Source: an uncultured Bacteroidales bacterium (GTDB lineage: Bacteria; Bacteroidota; Bacteroidia; Bacteroidales; UBA932). Taken from it: DNA of 12,819 bases. The position numbers were made by a program, and so were the translations under genes. The stretch is from positions 1 through 12,819 of the forward strand of contig CALCEJ010000059.1 of assembly GCA_937900465.1 (NCBI GenBank), given 5' to 3'. The notes below the pieces were generated by a model. It was not told the origin of the DNA. It ran no database searches and saw nothing but the letters and a program-made list of their open reading frames with translations. This document shows positions 1-6,858 of the stretch, one piece after another (position 1 is the stretch's first letter; each line of letters opens with the position of its first letter).

Positions 1-161
1 CCGACGGTTGCAGAGGCATTGTCTCCAGAATCGTCGCTACGCGACCCCTCCCACAGCCGCTTTGCGTCTGCGGGCCCCCCCCTCTTATAATGCCGAGGGT
101 GGCATAGGTTTGAAAAGAACAACACTGTCTTTGTCATATCCGATACTGTTTTTACCAAAGT
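1..161. other. Intergenic region downstream of the operon
   Basis: This is the only sizeable non-coding stretch in the window. It follows the TAA stop of the GH20 gene. I see no credible gene in it: the short plus-strand frame starting at base 8 runs through the hairpin cluster and into the GH20 gene, and has no protein-like features. I see no classical Rho-independent terminator (GC-rich stem followed by a T-run on the minus strand). The hairpins at 33-105 may do that job or may be an interspersed repeat. Confidence 0.6.
33..105. repeat. Cluster of three small inverted repeats (REP-like intergenic element)
   Basis: Three inverted repeats lie side by side. The first is GTCGC/GCGAC at 33-37 and 41-45 with a 3-base loop. 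The second is an 11-bp stem with two mismatches, 50-60 against 64-74, around a TTT loop. The third is ATGCC/GGCAT at 90-94 and 101-105, with an alternative pairing CCCTC (80-84) to GAGGG (95-99). A run of eight C (75-82) lies between the second and third stems. The pattern recalls palindromic extragenic repeats seen between Bacteroidales genes, but copy number cannot be judged from one window. It could also act as an mRNA 3'-end stabiliser or attenuating structure for the operon. Confidence 0.45.
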
Positions 162-1613
162 TTAATCCCTCAAATCCTGTCTTGGGATAATTTCAGGGCC
201 GGCGGGTTCTTTATGATGGGAAGGCTCACGATAGTCGTAGTAGTAGATGCCAAGGGTATCCAGGCGGGAGTACTCCGGTTCCAGCCTTTCAGAAAAACTG
301 GCGTAGTCCTTGTTCTCCGGAAGGGTCCACTCCGCCTCCGCAAGAGCGAAAATCCGGGGGAAAACCATAAAGTCCACCCTGTCCGTATTGTGAGTAAGTT
401 CGCTCCAGAGATTTGCCTGAAGGCCGATGACATTGGGATAATCCCGAGGGGGGTAAGCATAAACATCCTCGATGGGACAGAAGCCGTCCCATTTGCGGCC
501 CACCTCGTGATCGTCGTGCTGCACAAAATCGAAATAGAGGGGTTTACGCGGGCAAAGGATAACAGGGATTCCCTCAGCGGCAGCCCTCTCAAGCTTGTCC
601 GGACGGTCGTGTCTCCACCAGTGGATGATTTCCCCGTCGTGGCCGCGTCCTGCGTCCATAGCGTCGTCCCAGGCGACAAGCGTTTTTCCAAGCACCTTCA
701 CCGTGTCTGCGATCCTTCCGAGGAAATAACCCTCCACATCCTTGAGAGTCTTCAGGTTTTCACGCTTCATAAGAGACTTCACGTCAGAATTGGTAAGCCA
801 GGCTTCGCTGCCGTAGTTTACTTCATCTCCGCCCACGTGGATATAGTCTCCGGGGAAGAGCTCCGCCACTTCGCGAAGGATAGTCCCGAGATATGCGTAT
901 GTGCCTTCCTTTCCGGGATTGAAAGTGAAATCCGGCTGAGCGGGGCTTCCTCCGCCGTTCCACTCAGGATATGAACGGTTCGCCGCCGCGGCGTGACCCG
1001 GCATATCGATTTCCGGAATCACCATAATATGGCGCTCCGCAGCATAGGCTACAATCTCCCGGATATCCTCCTGGGTATAGAACTGTGCAGGAGCGGAAGG
1101 GTCGCTGTGGGTTCCCACGGCGCCGATTTCCGTAAGGAGCGGAAGGGCCTTTATCTGGATCCTCCACCCTTGGGCATCCGTCAGATGCCAGTGGAAGCGG
1201 TTCATTTTCAGGCGGCCCATCTCCTCCAGCAGAAACTTTACCCTCTCCTTTCCGGAAAAATGACGGGCCTCGTCAAGCATAAACCCCCTCCACTGATAGC
1301 GCGGAAAGTCACGGATCTCGCCGGTACGTACTCCACCGTGCTCTTTCATTTGGCTGATTGTCTGCATAGCGTAGAAAATGCCGGCATCACTACCTCCCCT
1401 GACCTCGATCCTTCCCCTTGTCGACTTGATAGCGTAACCCTCCGGAGGGAGTCCCGCGTCAACAACGGTCACAATCTTTGCGTTTTCCCTCGCGATGCCT
1501 CCGTCAAGGGACACTTCCTGTGGCATAGGAATCACTGGAAGCGGGCCTTCCGGGGCTTTCTGGGCGCAGGAGGCTATGGCAATCGCGGCAAGCGGGAGGA
1601 GTATCTTTTTCAT
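162..1613 (-). CDS. GH20 beta-N-acetylhexosaminidase, lipoprotein
   Basis: Predicted exo-acting beta-N-acetylhexosaminidase (483 aa) that removes terminal beta-GlcNAc or GalNAc by substrate-assisted catalysis. The N-terminus is a lipoprotein signal with lipobox I-A-S-C and lipidated Cys16. The residues after it are not acidic, so periplasmic retention is as likely as surface display. A short GH20b-type domain occupies about residues 25-105. The catalytic TIM barrel follows: RGFMLDEARHF (109-119), HWHLTDAQGWR (141-151), PEIDMPGHA (200-208), the family hallmark HVGGDE with polarising Asp263 and acid Glu264, and LWSE near 402-405. All key residues are present and the gene looks intact. It starts two bases after the GH2 stop, so co-translation is likely, and it is the last gene of the operon. 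The N-terminal GH20b domain is unusually short. GlcNAc versus GalNAc preference cannot be read from the sequence. Confidence 0.93.
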   Translation of the reverse strand: MKKILLPLAAIAIASCAQKAPEGPLPVIPMPQEVSLDGGIARENAKIVTVVDAGLPPEGYAIKSTRGRIEVRGGSDAGIFYAMQTISQMKEHGGVRTGEIRDFPRYQWRGFMLDEARHFSGKERVKFLLEEMGRLKMNRFHWHLTDAQGWRIQIKALPLLTEIGAVGTHSDPSAPAQFYTQEDIREIVAYAAERHIMVIPEIDMPGHAAAANRSYPEWNGGGSPAQPDFTFNPGKEGTYAYLGTILREVAELFPGDYIHVGGDEVNYGSEAWLTNSDVKSLMKRENLKTLKDVEGYFLGRIADTVKVLGKTLVAWDDAMDAGRGHDGEIIHWWRHDRPDKLERAAAEGIPVILCPRKPLYFDFVQHDDHEVGRKWDGFCPIEDVYAYPPRDYPNVIGLQANLWSELTHNTDRVDFMVFPRIFALAEAEWTLPENKDYASFSERLEPEYSRLDTLGIYYYDYREPSHHKEPAGPEIIPRQDLRD

Positions 1614-1615
1614 AA

Positions 1616-4189
1616 TCAGTCAATTTCGATGGATATGGCTCCGGGAGCATCCACAGCGGCGACGCGCGCCGTCAGGGTCCTGGTCTGCCCAGGGAATAAA
1701 GTTACGAAATTATCGTCCCAAAAAACAGGATCGACGGGTTTTCCGTCCGAAAGGAGGACCGCCTCACGGAAAAAGCTGAGAGTTTCCGTATCGTTTGACA
1801 GCGTCAGGGAGACAACGTATTCTTTCCCGTCCCTTTCGACGGAGAACGAGGGCTTGAGGTCCGCCTTTTCAAGCGTTGTAAGCCAGTAGAAGTTCTGGTG
1901 CTGGGTATAGTACCAGTACAGATTGTCGGATATAACCTTCCCGTCTGCGTCTTCGAGGATCATCTGTACAAGCGCGACGGAACTGATGTCCTTCAGGAAG
2001 GGGATGGAGCCTATTTCAGTGAATGATTCAGCTTCCGCGTCGAGACGCTTTTCCAGATTCCAATGGGCCTTGAGGTCGTTGCCGTAGACGGTAACCTTTG
2101 CCGTTAGACCCCCAGCGGGAGCCGGGAGAACGTTGATGACGCTGACCACACGGGTATCCGCATTCATCTGGATATGGACCGGTTCGAGCGCTTTCTTCGT
2201 GAAATAATACGCGGCAGTAGGGGTAAGATACCAGTCGTAGATCTGCCAGCACACATCCGGCCAACAGGAATTCAGCTTCCAGAGCATAACTCCCGATGTG
2301 ATATCCCACATCCTGTGGTTCGCCGCCTCGAACATTGCGCGGTAGCCCTCGGCACTGACGATCTGGCCCTTCCAGGCATAGTCCTTTGCGCTTACGGGGT
2401 CGCTGTAGAGAGTCCTTATCGCATTGTCGTAGCCGCGGTAGCAGAAGTTGTTTGCATCCCAGGCGCCGTGTTCAGCCCATATGCTGTCAAGCGGAAAAAG
2501 GGGGTCACGTCTCAGAAGGGGCCGGTCGAGTGTTGGGATAAAGCGCTTCAGATTCCTGTAAACGGGCATCGACGGCATTCCCATCTCATTCCGGAACATC
2601 TGCAGGTACACTTCCTTGACCTTCGAGAAATAGTACTCTGAAGGGGCCCAGTTGTAATCCGGAGCGCCGTCGTCCGTCGTTCCCGTAGGAAGATCCCCGA
2701 GTATCCAGGGGGTGAGTTCCTCTATGTCCCAGGAAGTCGACGTCGTAGGGATGAACGGTCTGGAAGGGTCCAGCTCGCGGCAGGCTTCCTTCGTAGCGAC
2801 ATACAGGTCCTCGTCCACCATAACTTCGTTCACGCCGAACCAGGCTATTATCGAGGGGTGATTCCTGTAACGCAGGATCTCATCACGGACGCAGGCAGCG
2901 GCAAGGTCGTGATCCGCCGGATTATGGGCGTTCGCCCTTCCCGGATACATACGGTAGCACTGATGGAAAACGTGCCAGTCCATAAGCCCGAAAGTATCCC
3001 AGCTCTCCAGCCAGTCCTCTCCCGGAGAAGGCATATCTTCGCTGCCGACGAGATTGATGTTGGCGTTTGCGAGGAGCCTTGCCTGGTCGAAAATGTTCTT
3101 CCGCGAGTTACGGAGCATCATATCCGGCTGGAGCCATCCTCCACGGCAGAATATCCTCTGCCCGTTCACCGTGAATACCAGTCCCTTCTCCCCGTCCCGG
3201 TCCATAAGGTATTTCCGGACCTCGCGGACACCGAACGTAGTTGAAACGGCATCCGAAGAGGAGAATTTAAGGTCAAGGGTGTAAAGGGGCTGTTCGCCGT
3301 AGCCGTTTGGCCACCAGAGGGCGGGATCATTAAGCGTACAGGGGTCGAAGGAGACTGTCTTTTTCTCTCCGGGGGCAAGGACGACGCTTTTTGAAAGTGT
3401 GAAAGGTTTTCCCCCCGGAGGGGTTACCGTCGCCTTAAGTATGCCTTTCACAGCTTTTTTGTCAAGGTTCTCGAGGGTCCCTTCGATATGAAGGACCGCC
3501 TTCGACAGTTCCGGCACCTCGCTCCAGACGTAAGGGTCCCGCACCGTAACTTCGCCGGATGCCGTAATATAAACGTCCTGGTATATGCCCATATTACGGT
3601 CCCTAACGACAGGGGCGCAGTCCCAACCGCCGGAAAACTTCAGGGTCTCGTCCAGGAAGATATCTCCCGCGTTTCCACGTCCGCCCTTGAAAATATCCCA
3701 CTGCCGGCCGGGCGAAGGGACTCCCGGATGGTCCACCTGGTATATTTTGACTTCGAGGACATTGCGCCCGCGCGCGTACGCGAAAGGGGCTATATCCAGT
3801 ACGAAGCGGCGGAACATACCCACGACGGTATCTTTCGATGCGATGAGGTTGCCGTTCAGGGTAATATCGGCACGATAATTAATGCCGTCAAGATGGAGCC
3901 AGATGTGTGGTTTCCCGCGCATCGATGGCGGCAGGCTGAACTCCGTCCTGTAAATCCACGGATCCCTGAAGGGGCTTCCCGGCTCACTTGCGTCCGGTAT
4001 ATTGAAATTGTCCATACCGAAGCCGGGATCCGGATAGACTCCGTTCTCAACGAGGGCTGCGAGCACCGTCGTAGGCACAGTCACCTCAAGCGAAGGGCTG
4101 TCCGGTGGCGCTGCGGCTGACCGGAGCTGCCAGTTTTTCAGCGGCAAAACCCCGACGGCAAGCGCGGCTATTACGGTAAGGACATTCAT
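1616..4189 (-). CDS. GH2 glycosidase, exo-beta-glucosaminidase / beta-mannosidase clade
   Basis: An 857-aa retaining glycoside hydrolase with the full GH2 layout: sugar-binding jelly-roll domain (about 18-210, including residues 187-203 with GGWD and RDRNMGIY), immunoglobulin-like domain (about 215-325), TIM barrel (about 335-670) and C-terminal beta domains (about 675-857). The likely acid/base is Glu455 in FGVNEVM and the likely nucleophile is Glu535 in FRNEMG, 80 residues apart. The opening PTTVLAALVENGVYPDP and the MFRR and WWPNGYGEQPLY motifs are typical of plant endo-beta-mannosidases and actinomycete exo-beta-glucosaminidases (CsxA). RGGWLQPDMMLR resembles CsxA, while the Asn-Glu acid/base pair is mannosidase-like. 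Specificity is therefore open: GlcN, or Man-beta-1,4-GlcNAc. The N-terminus is hydrophobic (residues 3-16) with no Lys or Arg before it, so export is probable but the signal is atypical. An in-frame TAG lies three codons upstream (stop of the SIS gene), so no longer start is possible. Confidence 0.85.
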   Translation of the reverse strand: MNVLTVIAALAVGVLPLKNWQLRSAAAPPDSPSLEVTVPTTVLAALVENGVYPDPGFGMDNFNIPDASEPGSPFRDPWIYRTEFSLPPSMRGKPHIWLHLDGINYRADITLNGNLIASKDTVVGMFRRFVLDIAPFAYARGRNVLEVKIYQVDHPGVPSPGRQWDIFKGGRGNAGDIFLDETLKFSGGWDCAPVVRDRNMGIYQDVYITASGEVTVRDPYVWSEVPELSKAVLHIEGTLENLDKKAVKGILKATVTPPGGKPFTLSKSVVLAPGEKKTVSFDPCTLNDPALWWPNGYGEQPLYTLDLKFSSSDAVSTTFGVREVRKYLMDRDGEKGLVFTVNGQRIFCRGGWLQPDMMLRNSRKNIFDQARLLANANINLVGSEDMPSPGEDWLESWDTFGLMDWHVFHQCYRMYPGRANAHNPADHDLAAACVRDEILRYRNHPSIIAWFGVNEVMVDEDLYVATKEACRELDPSRPFIPTTSTSWDIEELTPWILGDLPTGTTDDGAPDYNWAPSEYYFSKVKEVYLQMFRNEMGMPSMPVYRNLKRFIPTLDRPLLRRDPLFPLDSIWAEHGAWDANNFCYRGYDNAIRTLYSDPVSAKDYAWKGQIVSAEGYRAMFEAANHRMWDITSGVMLWKLNSCWPDVCWQIYDWYLTPTAAYYFTKKALEPVHIQMNADTRVVSVINVLPAPAGGLTAKVTVYGNDLKAHWNLEKRLDAEAESFTEIGSIPFLKDISSVALVQMILEDADGKVISDNLYWYYTQHQNFYWLTTLEKADLKPSFSVERDGKEYVVSLTLSNDTETLSFFREAVLLSDGKPVDPVFWDDNFVTLFPGQTRTLTARVAAVDAPGAISIEID

Positions 4190-4195
4190 AGCTGT

Positions 4196-5224
4196 CTATT
4201 CTATGGAGGTAACTTTCCCTCCGTGGTAAAAATCTCCCGGGATTATCCCCCGGTCCTCCGCAATTCCGCAAACAAGCAGCTGCAGAGGGATTATAGCAAG
4301 TATCGGGAACAGATTAAGGTCACAATCCGGAACTTCAAAGAAAGTTCCTTCGAAGTTATCCGGAGCCTTGTCAGCGACGAGCACCGGATGTCCTCCGAAG
4401 CGGCTTACGTCCCGGGCAAGCCTCAGGCTCTGCTCCGCTGTTGGCGATTCGCTGTGGGAGATGACAACTACCGGCATTTCCGGAGCGACCATCTCCAAGG
4501 GCCCGTGTCTGAAATCTCCTCCCGTCAGGGCCGATGCGGGAAGATGCAGCGCCTCCATCGACATAAGGGCGCTCTGCTGCGCGACTTCGAAGTCTATTCC
4601 CCTTGCCGTAAACTGTATAAAGGGGACGTCCCTGAACGGGGAGGCGTCAATTGTCTGTGAAAGAATCCACCGGATTCCGTCAGAAAGGGAAAGCGCGTCG
4701 TATATGTACGGCTTCCCTGTTATCGCCCCCGCAAAGGCGAGGGCAGCCTGCCAGGCGGTGATGAAGGTCTTGGTCGATGTCATCCTTTCCTCCCCCGCCT
4801 TCGTCAGTATCACGTGCCCCGAAAGGGCCGCGAGGCGGCTTCCAGGGGTGTTCGTGATTGCGACAACCCGTTCCGGGGGAATGTTCAGCGTCTGGAGGAC
4901 CTTCACCGTTTCGTAGCTTTCTCCGGACTGGGAGATCGCAACAAGAAGGGTATCCTCCCGGGCTACATCAAGTCCGTGATGGAGAAGTTCCCCGGCGTTA
5001 ATGCAAAAAGCCGGTACGCCGCTTCCCTCCAGAAGGAGGGCAAGCGACGATCCGGTAAAAAACGAACTTCCCATCCCTGTCGCGAGAATACGGGAGTATC
5101 GACCGCTTCTCCACAGGGTTCCGACCTCCCCGAGGGGACGGCGCCCTGCCTCCGAGGACAGGTACGCCGCCGTCTCGAGAACAGCCCCGGGCTGTTCGTG
5201 GATTTCCTTCAGAAAGGGATGCAT
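4196..5224 (-). CDS. SIS-domain sugar isomerase/deaminase (GlmS isomerase-like, lacks amidotransferase domain)
   Basis: A 342-aa cytoplasmic protein with no signal peptide and two SIS folds (about 35-170 and 195-325). It aligns by eye to the isomerase half of glucosamine-6-phosphate synthase: the start HPFLKEIHEQP, phosphate-binding SQSGES (98-103) and TSTKTF (149-154), a Glu224 / HLPA segment matching the catalytic Glu region, FRHGPLEM with His240 as candidate ring-opening residue, and the tail GKVTSIE with Lys337, like the AKSVTVE end of GlmS. The glutaminase domain is absent, so it cannot take ammonia from glutamine. By analogy with archaeal GlmD and NagB-II-type SIS deaminases, I infer glucosamine-6-phosphate to fructose-6-phosphate plus ammonia. 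AgaS-like or fructosamine-phosphate activity is possible. Its ATG shares one base with the TGA of the upstream lipoprotein, so translation is probably coupled. It is the only cytoplasmic product in the operon. Confidence 0.85.
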   Translation of the reverse strand: MHPFLKEIHEQPGAVLETAAYLSSEAGRRPLGEVGTLWRSGRYSRILATGMGSSFFTGSSLALLLEGSGVPAFCINAGELLHHGLDVAREDTLLVAISQSGESYETVKVLQTLNIPPERVVAITNTPGSRLAALSGHVILTKAGEERMTSTKTFITAWQAALAFAGAITGKPYIYDALSLSDGIRWILSQTIDASPFRDVPFIQFTARGIDFEVAQQSALMSMEALHLPASALTGGDFRHGPLEMVAPEMPVVVISHSESPTAEQSLRLARDVSRFGGHPVLVADKAPDNFEGTFFEVPDCDLNLFPILAIIPLQLLVCGIAEDRGIIPGDFYHGGKVTSIE

Positions 5225-5226
5225 CA
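5222..5226 (-). other. TGATG stop/start overlap (translational coupling)
   Basis: The TGA stop of the collagen-stalk lipoprotein and the ATG start of the SIS enzyme share one base. I see no purine-rich ribosome-binding sequence just upstream, so reinitiation by ribosomes finishing the lipoprotein is the likeliest way this cytoplasmic enzyme is made. Confidence 0.75.
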
Positions 5227-6831
5227 GTCGTTGAAGGTGATTTCGTAAGCGATAAGACCGTTGTTCATAGCAAAGCCGTAAACCTGGATCTTGTTGGTGC
5301 CGCTGGTGGCAAATACTACGTCACCGATCTGGCTTTTGTTTGCCGCGTAGGCGTTAGGCCCCAGAATAGTCTCTCCTTCGGTATAGGAGAAAGGAGAAAT
5401 CATTCCCTGGACACCGAAGCCCATTCCTTCAATCTCTCCCTCGACATTCACAGAACTGCGGGATCCGAAGATGACACCGTTAGTGAGAGAAGAAGCTTCA
5501 GGAGCTGCGCCAATCTCGCTTACAACCAGCTGATAATAATACTGATTGTTACCGAATTCGTCAGTCTTTCCGGTATACCATCCGTTCAGGACACCCAGCA
5601 GCTTGTGTCCGGCAAAGTCGATATAGTCACCGCCGATGGCATTCCTCTGGTATGTTCCGCCGCCAAAATACCAATAGCTGTCACTAAGGTCGAAAGCGAA
5701 CTGACCCTTGTAGCTGATATACTGACGGAACTGGCCGGAGACGCTGATATAATCGATTGCATCAGCTGTCTTACCTGTGCCGGAAATAGGGATCACATTG
5801 CCGGACAACCAGGAAGACCCCTCGTAAAGGCTTGTCTTGGGATAAGTTGCATCGGGTTTTCCACCAGTGTAGGTAATGAAAGCGGCTACGCCCTGGTTGG
5901 GAGCTGAAGTTGCAGCTACCGCGTCAGCGGAGAGGTCTCCGGCGATTTTCAGGTTGGAGAATGCATAGGTGCTGCTGACCCAGTGCCACATTCCGGCCCA
6001 TAGGGAAGCCTTGGGCTTGGAGCCCACGCCGTCATACCAGACAAGATCCCTGACGTCTCCGTTTGCGCCTGAGCCCTCATTATTGTCAACATAGTAGAAT
6101 GCAGCCAGGTGGCCTGCATCATCGGATGCGATAGCAACGACAGGAAGATCATCTGCGACGCCTTCAGCGCTGACGATGTTGTCGCCAAGGTATTCCCCGG
6201 TGAAACGGTTGTAAACGGGCATCTTGGAAGCATCTGTCGCATTCGAAAGGATAAGGTAGTCTCCGACTACGGCCATCGTGCGATGGGCGTCCTTGGTCAT
6301 TCCGTGGGGATTCTCGGCAGTGGGCTGGAATCCGAACAGGGGCCTTACCTGGATGGGAGGAAGGGGTTCAGTGTCCTTGGGGAGGGTGATTTCAGTTCCG
6401 TCGTTGAAGATGAAAGTAACGGTATCTCCGTTGTCGACCATCTCCTTGAGGAAAGAATCTCCGTCAGCGCCGTCCTGACCGTCAGTACCGTCCTGACCGT
6501 CTTCGCCGTCCTTTCCATCCTTGCCGTCCTTACCGTCCTTACCGTCTTTACCGTAGTAAATCTCGATAGGATCAAGGTTGGTGAAATAGATAGTGTAGCC
6601 GATTATGTTGCCCTCAGAATCTTTGATGGGCTTATAATCGGTGATTGCCTCGTTGGAGGATGCGGCTTCAGCCAGCCTCTTTACAGCGTCAATCTGGCCC
6701 TGGAGATTCTGGACCTGCTCCTGGAGAGCGGCCACATCCTTCTTGAGGGCTTCGATGTCCTCTGTGAAATCCTTGCCGCAGGACACTACAACGAGAGCCG
6801 CGGCCAGAAGAGGGAATAATACTTTTTTCAT
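5224..6831 (-). CDS. PUL lipoprotein with coiled coil, collagen-like stalk and beta-rich binding domain
   Basis: A 535-aa lipoprotein of unknown precise function, probably a surface glycan-binding protein. The lipobox is V-V-S-C (Cys18), followed by GKD and further acidic residues, which resembles surface-export signals of Bacteroidetes lipoproteins. Residues 22-57 form heptads typical of a coiled coil. Residues 62-93 look like the DUF4988-type segment that often follows such coils (assignment from memory). Residues 94-126 are 11 uninterrupted Gly-X-Y triplets, mostly GKD and GxD. A short beta segment (127-152) leads to a large domain at about 165-535, rich in Trp, Tyr and beta-strand patterns. 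That domain is homologous to the C-terminal part of the neighbouring lipoprotein (for example LFGFQP, MPVYNRFTGEYLGDN and the ILGPNA region). Position after SusD suggests a SusE/F-like or SGBP role. No catalytic motif is recognised. Confidence 0.8.
   Translation of the reverse strand: MKKVLFPLLAAALVVVSCGKDFTEDIEALKKDVAALQEQVQNLQGQIDAVKRLAEAASSNEAITDYKPIKDSEGNIIGYTIYFTNLDPIEIYYGKDGKDGKDGKDGKDGEDGQDGTDGQDGADGDSFLKEMVDNGDTVTFIFNDGTEITLPKDTEPLPPIQVRPLFGFQPTAENPHGMTKDAHRTMAVVGDYLILSNATDASKMPVYNRFTGEYLGDNIVSAEGVADDLPVVAIASDDAGHLAAFYYVDNNEGSGANGDVRDLVWYDGVGSKPKASLWAGMWHWVSSTYAFSNLKIAGDLSADAVAATSAPNQGVAAFITYTGGKPDATYPKTSLYEGSSWLSGNVIPISGTGKTADAIDYISVSGQFRQYISYKGQFAFDLSDSYWYFGGGTYQRNAIGGDYIDFAGHKLLGVLNGWYTGKTDEFGNNQYYYQLVVSEIGAAPEASSLTNGVIFGSRSSVNVEGEIEGMGFGVQGMISPFSYTEGETILGPNAYAANKSQIGDVVFATSGTNKIQVYGFAMNNGLIAYEITFND
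6454..6552 (-). repeat. Collagen-like Gly-X-Y triplet repeat (11 triplets)
   Basis: This stretch encodes residues 94-126 of the lipoprotein: five GKD triplets, then GED, GQD, GTD, GQD, GAD and GDS. At DNA level it is a 9-bp tandem repeat with synonymous variation (GGT/GGC/GGA, AAA/AAG, GAC/GAT). It is therefore diverged but still prone to slippage in whole-triplet steps. No triplet contains proline; charged Lys-Asp triplets are typical of bacterial collagen-like stalks. Confidence 0.9.
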
Positions 6832-6858
6832 AATTGTGTGGTATTGGTTAATAACTGA

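Noticed and set aside
129..160. CTTTG/CAAAG inverted repeat just after the GH20 stop as a terminator
   Set aside because: The stem is only 5 bp with a loop over 20 bases and no following T-run on the minus strand.
8..190. Possible 60-residue plus-strand protein at the window start
   Set aside because: It reads through the hairpin cluster and into the 3' end of the GH20 gene, has no protein-like features, and is best explained as translation of a non-coding repeat.
6454..6552. CRISPR or other DNA-level repeat array
   Set aside because: The repeat unit is 9 bp, in frame, with synonymous variation, and encodes Gly-X-Y triplets. It is a protein repeat, not an array.
6109..6819. Plus-strand frame of 236 codons opposite the collagen-stalk lipoprotein
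   Set aside because: Its repetitive Val-Leu-Thr stretch is just the reverse complement of the Gly-X-Y repeat, so it is not an independent gene.
6832..6858. Possible internal promoter in the 27-bp gap between the two lipoprotein genes
   Set aside because: The gap is AT-rich but lacks a convincing Bacteroidetes -7 TAnnTTTG element with a TTG at -33. Spacing fits simple co-transcription.
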